In this document: in pieces, positions 17,579-26,054 of the stretch
Numbering within the stretch: the stretch's first letter is position 1
How the letters are laid out: every line of letters starts with the position of its first letter
Assembly (NCBI RefSeq): GCF_001400735.1
Contig: NZ_LJPW01000173.1
Span: forward strand, 61,505 to 125,504
Reading direction: 5' to 3'
Length of the DNA: 64,000 nt
Source: Pseudomonas caricapapayae
GTDB taxonomy: Bacteria; Pseudomonadota; Gammaproteobacteria; Pseudomonadales; Pseudomonadaceae
The notes under the pieces: model-generated
What the model was told of the DNA's origin: nothing
What the model saw: only the letters and a program-made list of their open reading frames with translations
Databases searched by the model: none
Position numbers and translations under genes: made by a program

Positions 17579-19156
17579 ATGTTCGGTTCCGCTACTGCCA
17601 ATCCGCCCGCGCAACGCGATCTGCCATCCAGTGATGTCGATGGTCTCACACCGGGTGCCGAGCCCCCTTACCTGCTGGAAATCAGCCACATCAGCAAGGG
17701 CTTCCCCGGTGTCATCGCACTCAACGATGTACAACTGCGTGTGCGCCCTGGCAGCGTGCTGGCGCTGATGGGCGAGAACGGAGCAGGGAAGTCGACGCTG
17801 ATGAAAATCATCGCGGGCATCTACCAGCCGGACTCGGGCGAAATCCGCCTGCGTGGCAAGCCGGTTCGCTTCGAGACACCGCTTTCAGCCTTGCAGGCGG
17901 GCATCGCCATGATCCATCAGGAACTGAACCTGATGCCGTTCATGAGCATCGCCGAGAACATCTGGATCGGTCGCGAGCAGCTCAACGGCCTGCACATGGT
18001 CGATCACCGGGAGATGCACCGCTGCACGGCCGAATTGCTGGAGCGCCTGCGTATCAGGCTCGACCCGGAGGAACTGGTCGGCACGTTGAGTATTGCCGAG
18101 CGGCAGATGGTGGAGATCGCCAAGGCCGTGTCCTACGACTCGGATGTGCTGATCATGGACGAGCCGACCTCGGCCATTACGGAAACCGAAGTCGCTCACC
18201 TGTTTTCGATCATCAGCGACCTGCGCGCCCAGGGCAAGGGCATCATCTATATCACCCACAAGATGAACGAAGTTTTCGAAATCGCCGACGAAGTGGCAGT
18301 GTTCCGCGACGGCGCTTATATCGGTCTGCAACGCGCCGAAAGCATGGATGGCGACAGCCTGATCACCATGATGGTTGGCCGTGAGCTGACTCAGCTGTTT
18401 CCCGAGCGGGAAAAACCGGCAGGCGAGGTGCTGCTGTCAGTCAGCAATCTTTGCCTGAACGGCATTTTCAAGGGCGTGAGTTTTGACCTGCGTGCCGGCG
18501 AGGTTCTCGGTATTGCCGGGCTGATGGGATCGGGCCGGACCAATGTGGCCGAAACCCTGTTCGGCATAACCCCCAGCGACAGCGGCGAGGTCCGTTTTGA
18601 TGGCAACGCGGTGCATATTGGCGATCCGCATCAGGCTATCGAACTGGGCTTTGCGCTGTTGACGGAGGACCGTAAATTGACGGGGCTGTTTCCATGCCTG
18701 TCGGTGATGGAAAACATGGAGATGGCCGTGCTGGCCAACTATGCCGGCAACGGTTTCGTGCAACAGAAGGCTCTGCGCGCACTGTGCGAAGACATGTGCA
18801 AGAAGCTTCGGGTCAAGACCCCGTCGCTGGAGCAGTGCATCGACACATTGTCGGGCGGCAATCAGCAGAAGGCGCTGCTGGCGCGCTGGCTGATGACCAA
18901 TCCCAAGGTACTGATTCTGGACGAGCCCACCCGCGGTATCGATGTGGGTGCCAAGGCGGAAATCTATCGCCTGATCTCCTTGCTGGCCAGTGAGGGTATG
19001 GCCGTCATCATGATTTCTTCGGAGCTGCCGGAGGTTCTCGGCATGAGTGACCGGGTGATGGTCATGCACGAAGGCGAAATGATGGGCATCCTCGATCGGG
19101 GCGAAGCAACCCAGGAAAAAGTCATGCATCTGGCTTCCGGCCACAAGGTTCATTGA
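17579..19156 (+). CDS. iatA: Inositol/sugar ABC transporter ATP-binding protein (two ABC domains)
   Basis: 525-residue RbsA/MglA-type protein with two nucleotide-binding domains. The first domain has GENGAGKST near 65-73 (Walker A) and LIMDEPTS near 192-199. The second has LSGGNQQKALLARWL near 425-439 and LILDEPTRGID; its Walker A is degenerate (GLMGSGRT), which is usual in this family. GAGGAG at 17565-17570 is 8 bases from ATG 17579 but only 2 from ATG 17573, so I use 17579. Cytoplasmic, powering the IatP permease. About 48 bases separate it from the next gene. Confidence 0.9.
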   Translation: MFGSATANPPAQRDLPSSDVDGLTPGAEPPYLLEISHISKGFPGVIALNDVQLRVRPGSVLALMGENGAGKSTLMKIIAGIYQPDSGEIRLRGKPVRFETPLSALQAGIAMIHQELNLMPFMSIAENIWIGREQLNGLHMVDHREMHRCTAELLERLRIRLDPEELVGTLSIAERQMVEIAKAVSYDSDVLIMDEPTSAITETEVAHLFSIISDLRAQGKGIIYITHKMNEVFEIADEVAVFRDGAYIGLQRAESMDGDSLITMMVGRELTQLFPEREKPAGEVLLSVSNLCLNGIFKGVSFDLRAGEVLGIAGLMGSGRTNVAETLFGITPSDSGEVRFDGNAVHIGDPHQAIELGFALLTEDRKLTGLFPCLSVMENMEMAVLANYAGNGFVQQKALRALCEDMCKKLRVKTPSLEQCIDTLSGGNQQKALLARWLMTNPKVLILDEPTRGIDVGAKAEIYRLISLLASEGMAVIMISSELPEVLGMSDRVMVMHEGEMMGILDRGEATQEKVMHLASGHKVH

Positions 19157-19203
19157 GTTCGCACTACAGGGCTCGGTAGAAGAAGAACAAAAGGGGAACG
19201 AAC

Positions 19204-20229
19204 ATGAGCAACGCGATCTTGCAAAACAAACCGGCGCTGGCACCCACCAAGAGCAAACGGCGGCTGCCAACCGAATTGAGCATTTTTCTGGTGCTGATCG
19301 GCATAGGCCTGATCTTCGAGCTGTTCGGCTGGATCGTCCGTGACCAGAGCTTTCTGCTCAACTCTCAGCGGCTGGTGCTGATGATCCTGCAAGTGTCGAT
19401 CATCGGCTTGCTGGCTATCGGCGTGACCCAGGTGATTATCACGACAGGCATCGACCTTTCGTCCGGCTCGGTACTGGCGCTGTCGGCAATGATTGCCGCG
19501 AGTCTGGCGCAGACTTCCGACTTTTCCCGTGCGGTATTTCCCTCGCTGACCGACCTGCCGGTGTGGATTCCGGTGGTAGCCGGTCTCGGGGTCGGGCTGC
19601 TGGCGGGTGCCATCAACGGCAGTATCATAGCCATAACCGGCATTCCGCCGTTTATTGCCACGCTGGGCATGATGGTCTCCGCGCGCGGTCTGGCGCGTTT
19701 CTATACCGAAGGTCAACCGGTCAGCATGCTCTCGGACTCCTACACGGCTATCGGACAGGGCGCGATGCCGGTAATCATTTTCCTGGTGGTGGCGGTTATC
19801 TTTCACATCGCCCTGCGCTACACCAAGTATGGCAAGTACACCTACGCGATCGGCGGCAACATGCAGGCGGCGCGTACCTCCGGGATTAACGTCAAGCGTC
19901 ATCTGGTAATCGTCTACAGCATTGCCGGACTGCTGGCCGGGCTGGCGGGCGTGGTCGCTTCGGCGCGGGCCGCAACCGGGCAGGCAGGGATGGGCATGTC
20001 CTATGAACTGGACGCCATCGCTGCAGCGGTTATAGGCGGCACGAGTCTTTCCGGTGGGGTAGGTCGGATCACCGGCACTGTGATCGGCGCGCTTATTCTT
20101 GGGGTCATGGCCAGTGGTTTCACCTTTGTCGGTGTGGACGCTTATGTTCAGGACATTATCAAAGGGCTGATCATTGTGGTGGCGGTGGTAATCGATCAAT
20201 ATCGCAACAAGCGCAAGACCAAGCGCTGA
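19204..20229 (+). CDS. iatP: Inositol/sugar ABC transporter permease
   Basis: 341-residue RbsC-type inner-membrane permease with roughly 9-10 helices. Family hallmarks: ITTGIDLSSGSVLALSAM near 80-97, the coupling-loop-type region GGNMQAARTSGINVKRH near 218-234 and AAVIGGTSLSGGVGR near 275-289. It is the last gene of the ibpA-iatA-iatP unit, followed by a terminator. GGGG lies 6 bases upstream of ATG 19204. Confidence 0.9.
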   Translation: MSNAILQNKPALAPTKSKRRLPTELSIFLVLIGIGLIFELFGWIVRDQSFLLNSQRLVLMILQVSIIGLLAIGVTQVIITTGIDLSSGSVLALSAMIAASLAQTSDFSRAVFPSLTDLPVWIPVVAGLGVGLLAGAINGSIIAITGIPPFIATLGMMVSARGLARFYTEGQPVSMLSDSYTAIGQGAMPVIIFLVVAVIFHIALRYTKYGKYTYAIGGNMQAARTSGINVKRHLVIVYSIAGLLAGLAGVVASARAATGQAGMGMSYELDAIAAAVIGGTSLSGGVGRITGTVIGALILGVMASGFTFVGVDAYVQDIIKGLIIVVAVVIDQYRNKRKTKR

Positions 20230-20530
20230 TTGGATAGAGTGTACGAAAGGGCCTTGAAGGCCCTTTTGTGCGTTTGATGTTGCAGGAACCGATTCGCTGT
20301 ACGTGGGTCAGAGCCTCATCAAGCAGCATGCTGACCGGGTCTTTCGCCCGCATTTAAAGGGTTTTACGGCAATTGCTGCGCAAAAATCCTTCAATTGTGT
20401 TGCCGAGCCCGCTAGCCGGCCTTAGACTGCCGCCCCTCGTAAATTGAGTGCCAGGTGGCGCTTGGAGATTATTGGTTTGCACGGCAACGTCAGGCCGCTC
20501 CTCAATGCACGTTTTTTTATAGAGAAATAA
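20230..20530. other. Intergenic region before the DksA-like gene
   Basis: 301 bases. Apart from the terminator at its left end I see no gene. The last 60 bases are AT-richer and should hold the promoter and the weak ribosome site (AGAGAAATAA) of the DksA-like gene. Confidence 0.6.
20246..20267 (+). terminator. Rho-independent terminator after iatP
   Basis: Stem AAAGGGCC/GGCCCTTT (20246-20253, 20259-20266) with a 5-base loop and T-run, 17 bases after the iatP stop. Confidence 0.85.
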
Positions 20531-20935
20531 ATGACAAAGGAAAAGTTGCTGGCCATGCCGGCCGATGACTACATGAACGCCGAGCAGCACGCTTTCTTCG
20601 TCGAGCTGTTGCAGGGCATGAAGGTCGAGATCCACGAGCGAATCGAGCAGAGCCGTATTGCGATCGAGAGCCTGGACACGCCTGCCGACCCTGCAGACGC
20701 CGCTTCGGTCGAAGAAGAGCGTCACTGGCTGGTCAATGTGATCGACCGCGACCAGCGCATGCTGCCCCAGTTGGAAATGGCCCTCTCGCGTATTGCCGAC
20801 GACACCTTCGGCTGGTGCGACGACAGCGGCGAGCCAATCGGCCTCAAGCGTCTGCTGATCAGCCCGACCACCAAGTATTGCATTGAGGCGCAAGAGCGCC
20901 ACGAGCAGATCGACAAGCACCAGCGCCAGGCCTGA
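20531..20935 (+). CDS. dksA2: DksA/TraR family protein of the reduced-cysteine DksA2 type
   Basis: 134-residue homologue of DksA, the RNA-polymerase secondary-channel factor that works with ppGpp. The N-terminal coiled coil (about 20-85) contains the acidic tip region PADPADAAS. The C-terminal region near 96-122 reads FGWCDDSG then KYCIEA: only two of the four zinc-finger cysteines remain, as in the zinc-independent DksA2 paralogue of P. aeruginosa. Such paralogues keep DksA function when zinc or redox balance fails. No Zur box was recognised. It is monocistronic, with a strong terminator after it. The symbol is by analogy. Confidence 0.8.
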   Translation: MTKEKLLAMPADDYMNAEQHAFFVELLQGMKVEIHERIEQSRIAIESLDTPADPADAASVEEERHWLVNVIDRDQRMLPQLEMALSRIADDTFGWCDDSGEPIGLKRLLISPTTKYCIEAQERHEQIDKHQRQA

Positions 20936-20963
20936 TCACAGGCAGCAGCGACTGAGTGACCAG

Positions 20964-20997
20964 ACCGGGAGGCAAGCGATTGCCTCCCGGTTTTGTT
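20964..20997 (+). terminator. Strong rho-independent terminator after the DksA-like gene
   Basis: 12-bp perfect stem (20964-20975 with 20980-20991), GCGA tetraloop and a TTTTGTT tail. Confidence 0.92.
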
Positions 20998-21114
20998 GTG
21001 CCCGGAATTTGTCGACGCCTGAATTGCCCGCTACGACCAACAGCGCATGGCATAAGGCCGTTATGTGGCGTTTAATAAGCGCTATAACGATAAATACCGA
21101 CGGGGTGACGCAGC

Positions 21115-22719
21115 ATGGCCGAGAACCTATCCATGGCAGCCGGATTACCGCTGGCCGATGCTTCAGGCCGTGCATCGAGGTGGTGGGTGCCAGCCGTGCA
21201 AAGTACCGTGTTGTGCCTGCTGTTCGCCGCCATGAGTGTGGTCGGCCTGTCTCTTTATGTCGCCATTCCTGTGGCGTTGCTGGTGGCCTGGCTGCCGCTT
21301 CTGACGCGCAAGAGGCCGCCGGGCTCACAAGTCGAGGCCGGTGACAGCGATATAGCGCTGCTGACCCGGGATCTTTCCCGCACGACCAGTCACAACGCGC
21401 TGTCTGCGGCCCAGGTGGCGTTTTCTGTCGGGCATTTGGCGGGCAAGGTGCAGTCGCAGCTGGGTGCTGCCGGACAGATAGTCAGCAGCGCCGAGCAGAT
21501 GATCGCCACCGAGCAACAAACCGCCCAATTGAGTCAGCAGGCACTGGTAGCCGCCAGCGAAGCGCGCCAGCGCAGCGAATCGGGAAGCAGTGTTCTGAAT
21601 GAGTCCATCGAGCGTATGCACATCTTGAGCCAGCGTGCTGTCGGCAGCCGTGAATTGATCGAGGCGCTGAGCCAGCGCAGTGAAGAGATTCAGCGTGTGA
21701 CGCTGGTCATTCAGTCTATTGCCAGCCAGACCAATCTGCTGGCGCTCAATGCAGCCATTGAAGCCGCCCGCGCCGGTGAGCATGGACGCGGCTTTGCGGT
21801 GGTCGCTGACGAAGTGCGCGGGCTTGCTGGACGTACTGCCAGCGCTACCGGGGAAGTCGGGCAGATGGTGGCGGATATCCAGCAGCGCACGGCACAGGTC
21901 GTGGAGCAGATCCGCGAGCTGTCGTCCGATCTGGATGTGGGTGTCGAGCAGGTCGAGCTGACCGGCCAGCATCTGGGCAACATCGCCCGGCTTGCGGTTG
22001 AGGTAGAAAGCCAGGTCAGCGAAATTGCTCAGGGCGCAAGAAGCAATCAGGACCAGTTGGCGAGCCTGTTCAGCGCCGTAGAGCATATGCGCAGTGATCT
22101 AGCCGTCAGTGACGAACAAACCCGGCAACTGGCCAAAGCTGCAGTGCAGATGGAGGGGCAGGCCGAGACCATTAGCCAGCGTCTGGCTCAGGTCGGTCTG
22201 GATGATTATCACCAGCGTATCTATGATCTGGCCCGGGAGGGTGCACGGCTGATCGCCGAAAGATTCGAGGCCGATATCCAGCAGGGAAAGGTCAGCCTCG
22301 ACGACTTGTTCGATCGCAATTACAAACCCGTCCCCGATACGTCGCCCACTCGCTTTACCACGCGTTTTGATCGTTATACCGATCAGGTCCTGCCGGCGTT
22401 GCAGGAGCCGTTGCTCTCGCGCCACGAAGGTCTGGTGTTCGCCATCGCCTGTACGCAGCAAGGTTATGTGCCGACGCACAATAATGCGTTCAGTCAGCCT
22501 CTGACGGGCGATGCGACGGTGGACAATGCGCGTAACCGAAGCAAACGCAAGTTCGATGATCGTACCGGCATTCGCTGCGGTAGCCACCAGCAGCCGGTGT
22601 TGCTGCAAACCTACACCCGTGACACGGGCGAACTGATGCATGACCTGTCTGTGCCCATAATCGTCTGTGGGCGACATTGGGGTGGTTTACGCCTCGGCTA
22701 CAAACCGCAAGGGCGTTGA
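21115..22719 (+). CDS. Methyl-accepting chemotaxis protein with cytoplasmic C-terminal region
   Basis: 534-residue chemoreceptor. Two adjacent hydrophobic segments at about 25-45 and 47-64 leave almost no periplasmic loop. The signalling domain spans about 95-350, and its hairpin tip is QSIASQTNLLALNAAIEAAR near 200-219 followed by HGRGFAVVADEVRGLAGRT. Downstream, about 360-534, is an extra domain with ordered motifs (RFTTRFDRYTDQ, FAIACTQQGYVPTHN, DRTGIRCG, LQTYTRDTGE, WGGLRLGY) that I take as the ligand-sensing part, placed in the cytoplasm. Ligand unknown. No che genes are adjacent, so it should work with a remote array. Confidence 0.85.
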   Translation: MAENLSMAAGLPLADASGRASRWWVPAVQSTVLCLLFAAMSVVGLSLYVAIPVALLVAWLPLLTRKRPPGSQVEAGDSDIALLTRDLSRTTSHNALSAAQVAFSVGHLAGKVQSQLGAAGQIVSSAEQMIATEQQTAQLSQQALVAASEARQRSESGSSVLNESIERMHILSQRAVGSRELIEALSQRSEEIQRVTLVIQSIASQTNLLALNAAIEAARAGEHGRGFAVVADEVRGLAGRTASATGEVGQMVADIQQRTAQVVEQIRELSSDLDVGVEQVELTGQHLGNIARLAVEVESQVSEIAQGARSNQDQLASLFSAVEHMRSDLAVSDEQTRQLAKAAVQMEGQAETISQRLAQVGLDDYHQRIYDLAREGARLIAERFEADIQQGKVSLDDLFDRNYKPVPDTSPTRFTTRFDRYTDQVLPALQEPLLSRHEGLVFAIACTQQGYVPTHNNAFSQPLTGDATVDNARNRSKRKFDDRTGIRCGSHQQPVLLQTYTRDTGELMHDLSVPIIVCGRHWGGLRLGYKPQGR

Positions 22720-22919
22720 TCACTGCAGACCGGGGAATCACGCTGGCGAGCGATTCAAATCATTCGCCCCTGTTCAATAAAGTGACGCAGTGGAACGTGG
22801 TTGGATGAGTGTGTAGGTATTTATTTATAAATACTAAGTTTACGCCTGTGAAAGGTGTAGGAGTTGTCTGAAAACACGCTGTGCGACTTGACCGCTCACT
22901 GTCTTTAAGCAAGCTGTTT

Positions 22920-22946
22920 AAATCAACGTTATTTACGTTTTGATTT
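22920..22946. promoter_or_regulatory. Imperfect dyad upstream of the DUF2235 gene
   Basis: Arms AAATCA-ACGT and ACGT-TT-TGATTT around a 5-base centre, in an AT-rich stretch 44 bases before the start codon. Possibly an operator; no family match is claimed. Confidence 0.35.
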
Positions 22947-22989
22947 AAGTGCGGCCTTTTCATGGCCTGCCTCTAAGGACGGAAAAGTT

Positions 22990-24483
22990 ATGAGCGATAA
23001 ATGGAGTGCCCAGCAAACAGCAGCAGTGTCAGACGTGGTCACGCGGCGTGTTACCGCGCGGGTCGGAATTTTCTTCGATGGCACAGGGAATAATCGTATC
23101 AACAGTCAAATCGGAGCCGACTGTCAGGCACTGTTTGAAGTCAATGGCGGGCAGCACATTAATGAGTGTGCAGGGCGTCATGTTCATCCTGGCAGTAGTT
23201 ACAGTAACGATCCAAGCAATATAGCCCGGCTGGTCGATATCTATCGTCTGCAACCTGTTGCCGAAAATGACGGGGAAGGTTTGAAGGTTTATTACTCGAT
23301 CTATGTAAGCGGAGTAGGTACTACCTCGGGTGGACGTGATTCGGTATGGCCGGGGCAGAGTTTCGGTCGGGGCACCACCGGTGTGGTCTCCAAGGTGGAA
23401 AATGCCTTCAGAAAGCTTGAAACGGTGTTGAAAAGATTTCCTCGGGATAACCCTGACTGCGTGCTGGAAGCGCTTGAGCTCGACGTGTTCGGTTTCAGTC
23501 GAGGTGCTGCGTCGGCCAGGCATCTGGCCAACGAAATACTGAAACAGGGGGCAGGCATGCTTGAGCCAATACTGCAAAGCCGCAAGGTCAGGCTCAGCGA
23601 GCATTTCAACTGGCGCAATGGCAGCGTTCGGCTCAAGGTTATCGGCCTGTTCGATACAGTCGCCGCCATCGGCAGTTTCAAGGACATGGGCAATACCCGG
23701 GATGCCAGCAACAGACGGGTCAATCTGTACCTGCCGCCGGGGTGTGCCCAGCAGGTCTTGCATCTGGTGGCTCGAGATGAATCACGACGAAATTTCGCGC
23801 TCAACAGCGTGCTGCCAGTGTGGCCCAGGGAAATTGTGCTGCCCGGCGCTCATTCGGATATTGGCGGAGGTTATCCTCCACAAATGGAAGAAAATGTACT
23901 GCTCACGCGTCCGCAAAGCAGCCTGGTCAACCGCGACAGCCCGTGCAACACCGCAGCGAGCTGGAAGGAAGCCGAGGCGCGATTGCTCGAAATGAACCGC
24001 AGTCACTGGATCGATCCGCTCGATAACCAGGCCTTTCTCAGGGTTCAGGCCTGCGAAAATAAATGTTACCCGTGCAGAAAAACGTTGACCGGGTTGAATG
24101 GCATGAGAACGATCGTTGCTGCAGTGGGTATGCATCGACAGGTCTTTGGCCATCTGTCGAGGGTGTCATTGCAGGTCATGCATGCGCTGGCCTGCGACGA
24201 AGGCGTACCATTCGAACCGCTGCCAAACAGCCCGGAATTCCAGCTTCCGCCGGAACTCGAGAATATTGCTGCCCGCCTGATCGACTATGCGCGAGGCGGA
24301 CCTTACCTGCTGGACAGTCAAGATGAGCAGCTGCTGCGCTGGCGTTATATTCATCAATCCGCTCACTGGAACGCAGTGGTCGGCAGGGTGGGTACTTTTA
24401 GCGATGCTGTCTTCGTGCATGCTCCGCAACCGGGTGGCCGGGTATTGCATCCCAACGTTGGCCAGCCCGGTTATCCGCAGTAG
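22990..24483 (+). CDS. DUF2235 alpha/beta-hydrolase, type VI lipase effector (Tle)-like
   Basis: 497-residue protein without signal peptide. It has the DUF2235 opening motif GIFFDGTGNN at 26-35, the nucleophile elbow GFSRGA at 168-173 (Ser170), LFDTVAAIG near 220-228 (Asp222) and PGAHSDIGGGYP near 285-296 (His288). Together these form a plausible Ser-Asp-His set. DUF2235 proteins include Tle phospholipase effectors of type VI secretion that attack membranes of rival cells. No vgrG, PAAR, tip adaptor or lipoprotein-type immunity gene is next to it. The start has a clear AAGGACGG site. The leader is much more AT-rich than its surroundings, suggesting acquisition. The effector role is inference. 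Confidence 0.75.
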   Translation: MSDKWSAQQTAAVSDVVTRRVTARVGIFFDGTGNNRINSQIGADCQALFEVNGGQHINECAGRHVHPGSSYSNDPSNIARLVDIYRLQPVAENDGEGLKVYYSIYVSGVGTTSGGRDSVWPGQSFGRGTTGVVSKVENAFRKLETVLKRFPRDNPDCVLEALELDVFGFSRGAASARHLANEILKQGAGMLEPILQSRKVRLSEHFNWRNGSVRLKVIGLFDTVAAIGSFKDMGNTRDASNRRVNLYLPPGCAQQVLHLVARDESRRNFALNSVLPVWPREIVLPGAHSDIGGGYPPQMEENVLLTRPQSSLVNRDSPCNTAASWKEAEARLLEMNRSHWIDPLDNQAFLRVQACENKCYPCRKTLTGLNGMRTIVAAVGMHRQVFGHLSRVSLQVMHALACDEGVPFEPLPNSPEFQLPPELENIAARLIDYARGGPYLLDSQDEQLLRWRYIHQSAHWNAVVGRVGTFSDAVFVHAPQPGGRVLHPNVGQPGYPQ

Positions 24484-24489
24484 CAATCA

Positions 24490-24516
24490 AGGCCCGGGTG
24501 GTTCACTCGGGCTTTT
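24490..24516 (+). terminator. Terminator of the DUF2235 gene
   Basis: GGCCCGGGTG/CACTCGGGC hairpin with a TTTTT tail just after the stop. It overlaps the 3' end of the convergent DUF2789 gene. Confidence 0.75.
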
Positions 24517-24742
24517 TATGCAGACGGACATTCAGCTCGTCTACCGGCATTGCCCATTCAGCGTCCTCATGCAGTTGTTCTTTGAGGAAGTCAGCCTGCT
24601 GCGGCGTCCAGAACTCTGCATCGATCAGCTTGACGTCGTCAGGCAGGGTGTGGGTGGTGATGAACGCTTCAATGCTCTTATCGTCAGAGTCGAGCCCCAA
24701 CTGGGCGAACAGGTCGTTGATGGTAGTTGTAGTCTGTTCCAT
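24503..24742 (-). CDS. DUF2789 family protein
   Basis: 79-residue acidic protein. It starts MEQTTTTINDLFAQLGLDSD and contains EFWTPQQADFLKEQLHEDAEWA, a pattern I recognise from the small DUF2789 proteins found widely in pseudomonads. No enzymatic motif. A GAGGAG site lies 5 bases upstream of the ATG. Its stop is buried in the terminator of the convergent DUF2235 gene. Function unknown; it has no obvious immunity-protein traits (no signal peptide, no membrane helix), although its position next to the effector-like gene is notable. Confidence 0.8.
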   Translation of the reverse strand: MEQTTTTINDLFAQLGLDSDDKSIEAFITTHTLPDDVKLIDAEFWTPQQADFLKEQLHEDAEWAMPVDELNVRLHKKPE

Positions 24743-25186
24743 GTCATCTCCTCGCCGGGGGATATCCCCGTTTCATCAGTTCTCATGGGAGTGGTCGATA
24801 CACGCAAGAGTTCGATGCATTTGGCCGCTGGGGAAAGATGGCCTTTTGTGCTCTGTCTACAAGTGATATGTTTCCAGCATCGCCGGGCCCACACTGATCG
24901 CGAGGATGGAACCCTTCCAGCCTTGAGTCGTGGTCAGGCTGGCTGCCGTTTCATGACGACAGCGCCTGTGCGACACCGCTGTGTACAAAAGGTATATATC
25001 CCGTAGCTGCCATGAGCCGGTAGAATTCGCCACCCGCCTGCACAAGGTTTGCGGCGGCGCTTTCAGCGCTTCTGCGTGCAGCGTGCCGGAAAGATTTCCG
25101 GCCGCCTGACGCGGTCTATGGATGAATCACTTTCTTGACTGCCCTGACATCAGGCAGCCTCATTTTCATGTTTGAGGGTTTGTACT
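24743..25186. other. 444-base region without a convincing gene
   Basis: Short open frames exist but show no family resemblance or good ribosome sites. The region contains a perfect inverted repeat GCCGGAAA-GA-TTTCCGGC at 25085-25102 and a weaker one near 25138-25156. These may be terminator-like or regulatory elements of the downstream gene. Confidence 0.5.
25085..25102. repeat. Inverted repeat upstream of the unknown 155-residue protein
   Basis: 8-bp arms separated by 2 bases, with no T-run, 84 bases before the proposed start at 25187. Confidence 0.5.
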
Positions 25187-25654
25187 TTGGCTGTAAGTAA
25201 TCTGGATACCCACGCCTTGTTCGTGCTCGGCGATCTCCGCGCACAGTTGGTCAAGCAGTTTCAGTCCCGTTTTGTCTATGTCACCGAACAGTCAGCCGAA
25301 GGTATTTACATCGCTGAAATCGACACCGAAACCGCGCTGGTGGTCGATGACAAACCGCGCCTTGAACTCAAGGTTGGCGATCATTTCCGCGCTTCCGTGT
25401 TGCCAAGCCGAGAAGGTGGCAAGCTCGAATTGAAATTCCGTGAAATCAAGACCACCGTGTATGGCCTGGGCGAATATGCGTTCGTCGATATTCCTGAAGG
25501 TCACGGCATTGTGTTCAAGGAAGGTCAGACAGTTTTCATGGTATTTGCTGCAAAAGAGCAATTGCAGACCGGCATGAGCAAACTGTTGAAAGGCGCTGTC
25601 GGCAAAGCCGCGAAATGGCGCAAGGGTGAGCTGACCTTCAAGGCCAGCGAGTAA
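25187..25654 (+). CDS. Conserved-looking protein of unknown function
   Basis: 155 residues from a TTG start (MAVSNLDTHALFVLGDLRAQ) with GAGGG 8 bases upstream. A TTG five codons earlier is also in frame but lacks a site. The protein is mixed alpha/beta, soluble, without signal peptide or membrane helix. Its middle (IAEIDTETALVVDDKPRLEL) is beta-rich and its end is basic (GKAAKWRKGELTFKASE). I do not recognise a family. It ends 20 bases before the convergent Mrp operon. Codon use looks normal for the genome, so I take it as real. Confidence 0.65.
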   Translation: MAVSNLDTHALFVLGDLRAQLVKQFQSRFVYVTEQSAEGIYIAEIDTETALVVDDKPRLELKVGDHFRASVLPSREGGKLELKFREIKTTVYGLGEYAFVDIPEGHGIVFKEGQTVFMVFAAKEQLQTGMSKLLKGAVGKAAKWRKGELTFKASE

Positions 25655-25673
25655 CGCAGGCCAGGCTGTCGCT

Positions 25674-26054
25674 TCAGCCGCCTGCCGACTTTTCATTGCC
25701 ATTACCGCTGCTGACTTCTGCGGGCACATCGTCACCGGCCATGCGCTTGCGGAACAGCGCCGTTCGCGCCAGCAGCAGGGTGGTGACAGGCACAGTGATC
25801 GCCAGCAACACCGGAATCAGCCATGCGTGAATCACCGGCTCTGACTTCAGCGCAGAGAAATAGATGATCGATGCCAGCGCGACGCACCAGGCGCCCAGTG
25901 TCGAAGCCAGAGCAGGTGGGTGCATGCGCTGGAAAAAGTCCTTGAGGCGCAGCAGTCCGAGTGCACCGGTCAAGGCGAACAGGCTGCTGGCGATCAGCAG
26001 CCCGGCGGTGAGTATTTCAGCCCAGAAGGGCACCGTGTTCGGCAGTCCGGTCAT
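25674..26054 (-). CDS. mrpG: Mrp Na+/H+ antiporter subunit G
   Basis: 126-residue small membrane subunit, last of the operon. Three helices (about 10-32, 45-65, 72-96) and the family segment GLLRLKDFFQRMHPPALASTLGAW. Its ATG overlaps the mrpF stop by 4 nt. The Mrp complex exchanges cytoplasmic Na+ (or K+) for protons and is needed for alkali and sodium tolerance. The C-terminal tail is hydrophilic and extended. Confidence 0.88.
   Translation of the reverse strand: MTGLPNTVPFWAEILTAGLLIASSLFALTGALGLLRLKDFFQRMHPPALASTLGAWCVALASIIYFSALKSEPVIHAWLIPVLLAITVPVTTLLLARTALFRKRMAGDDVPAEVSSGNGNEKSAGG

Noticed and set aside
22760..22963. 67-codon minus-strand frame in the AT-rich leader of the DUF2235 gene
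   Set aside because: Low-complexity composition expected from AT-rich DNA; no ribosome site and no recognisable domain.
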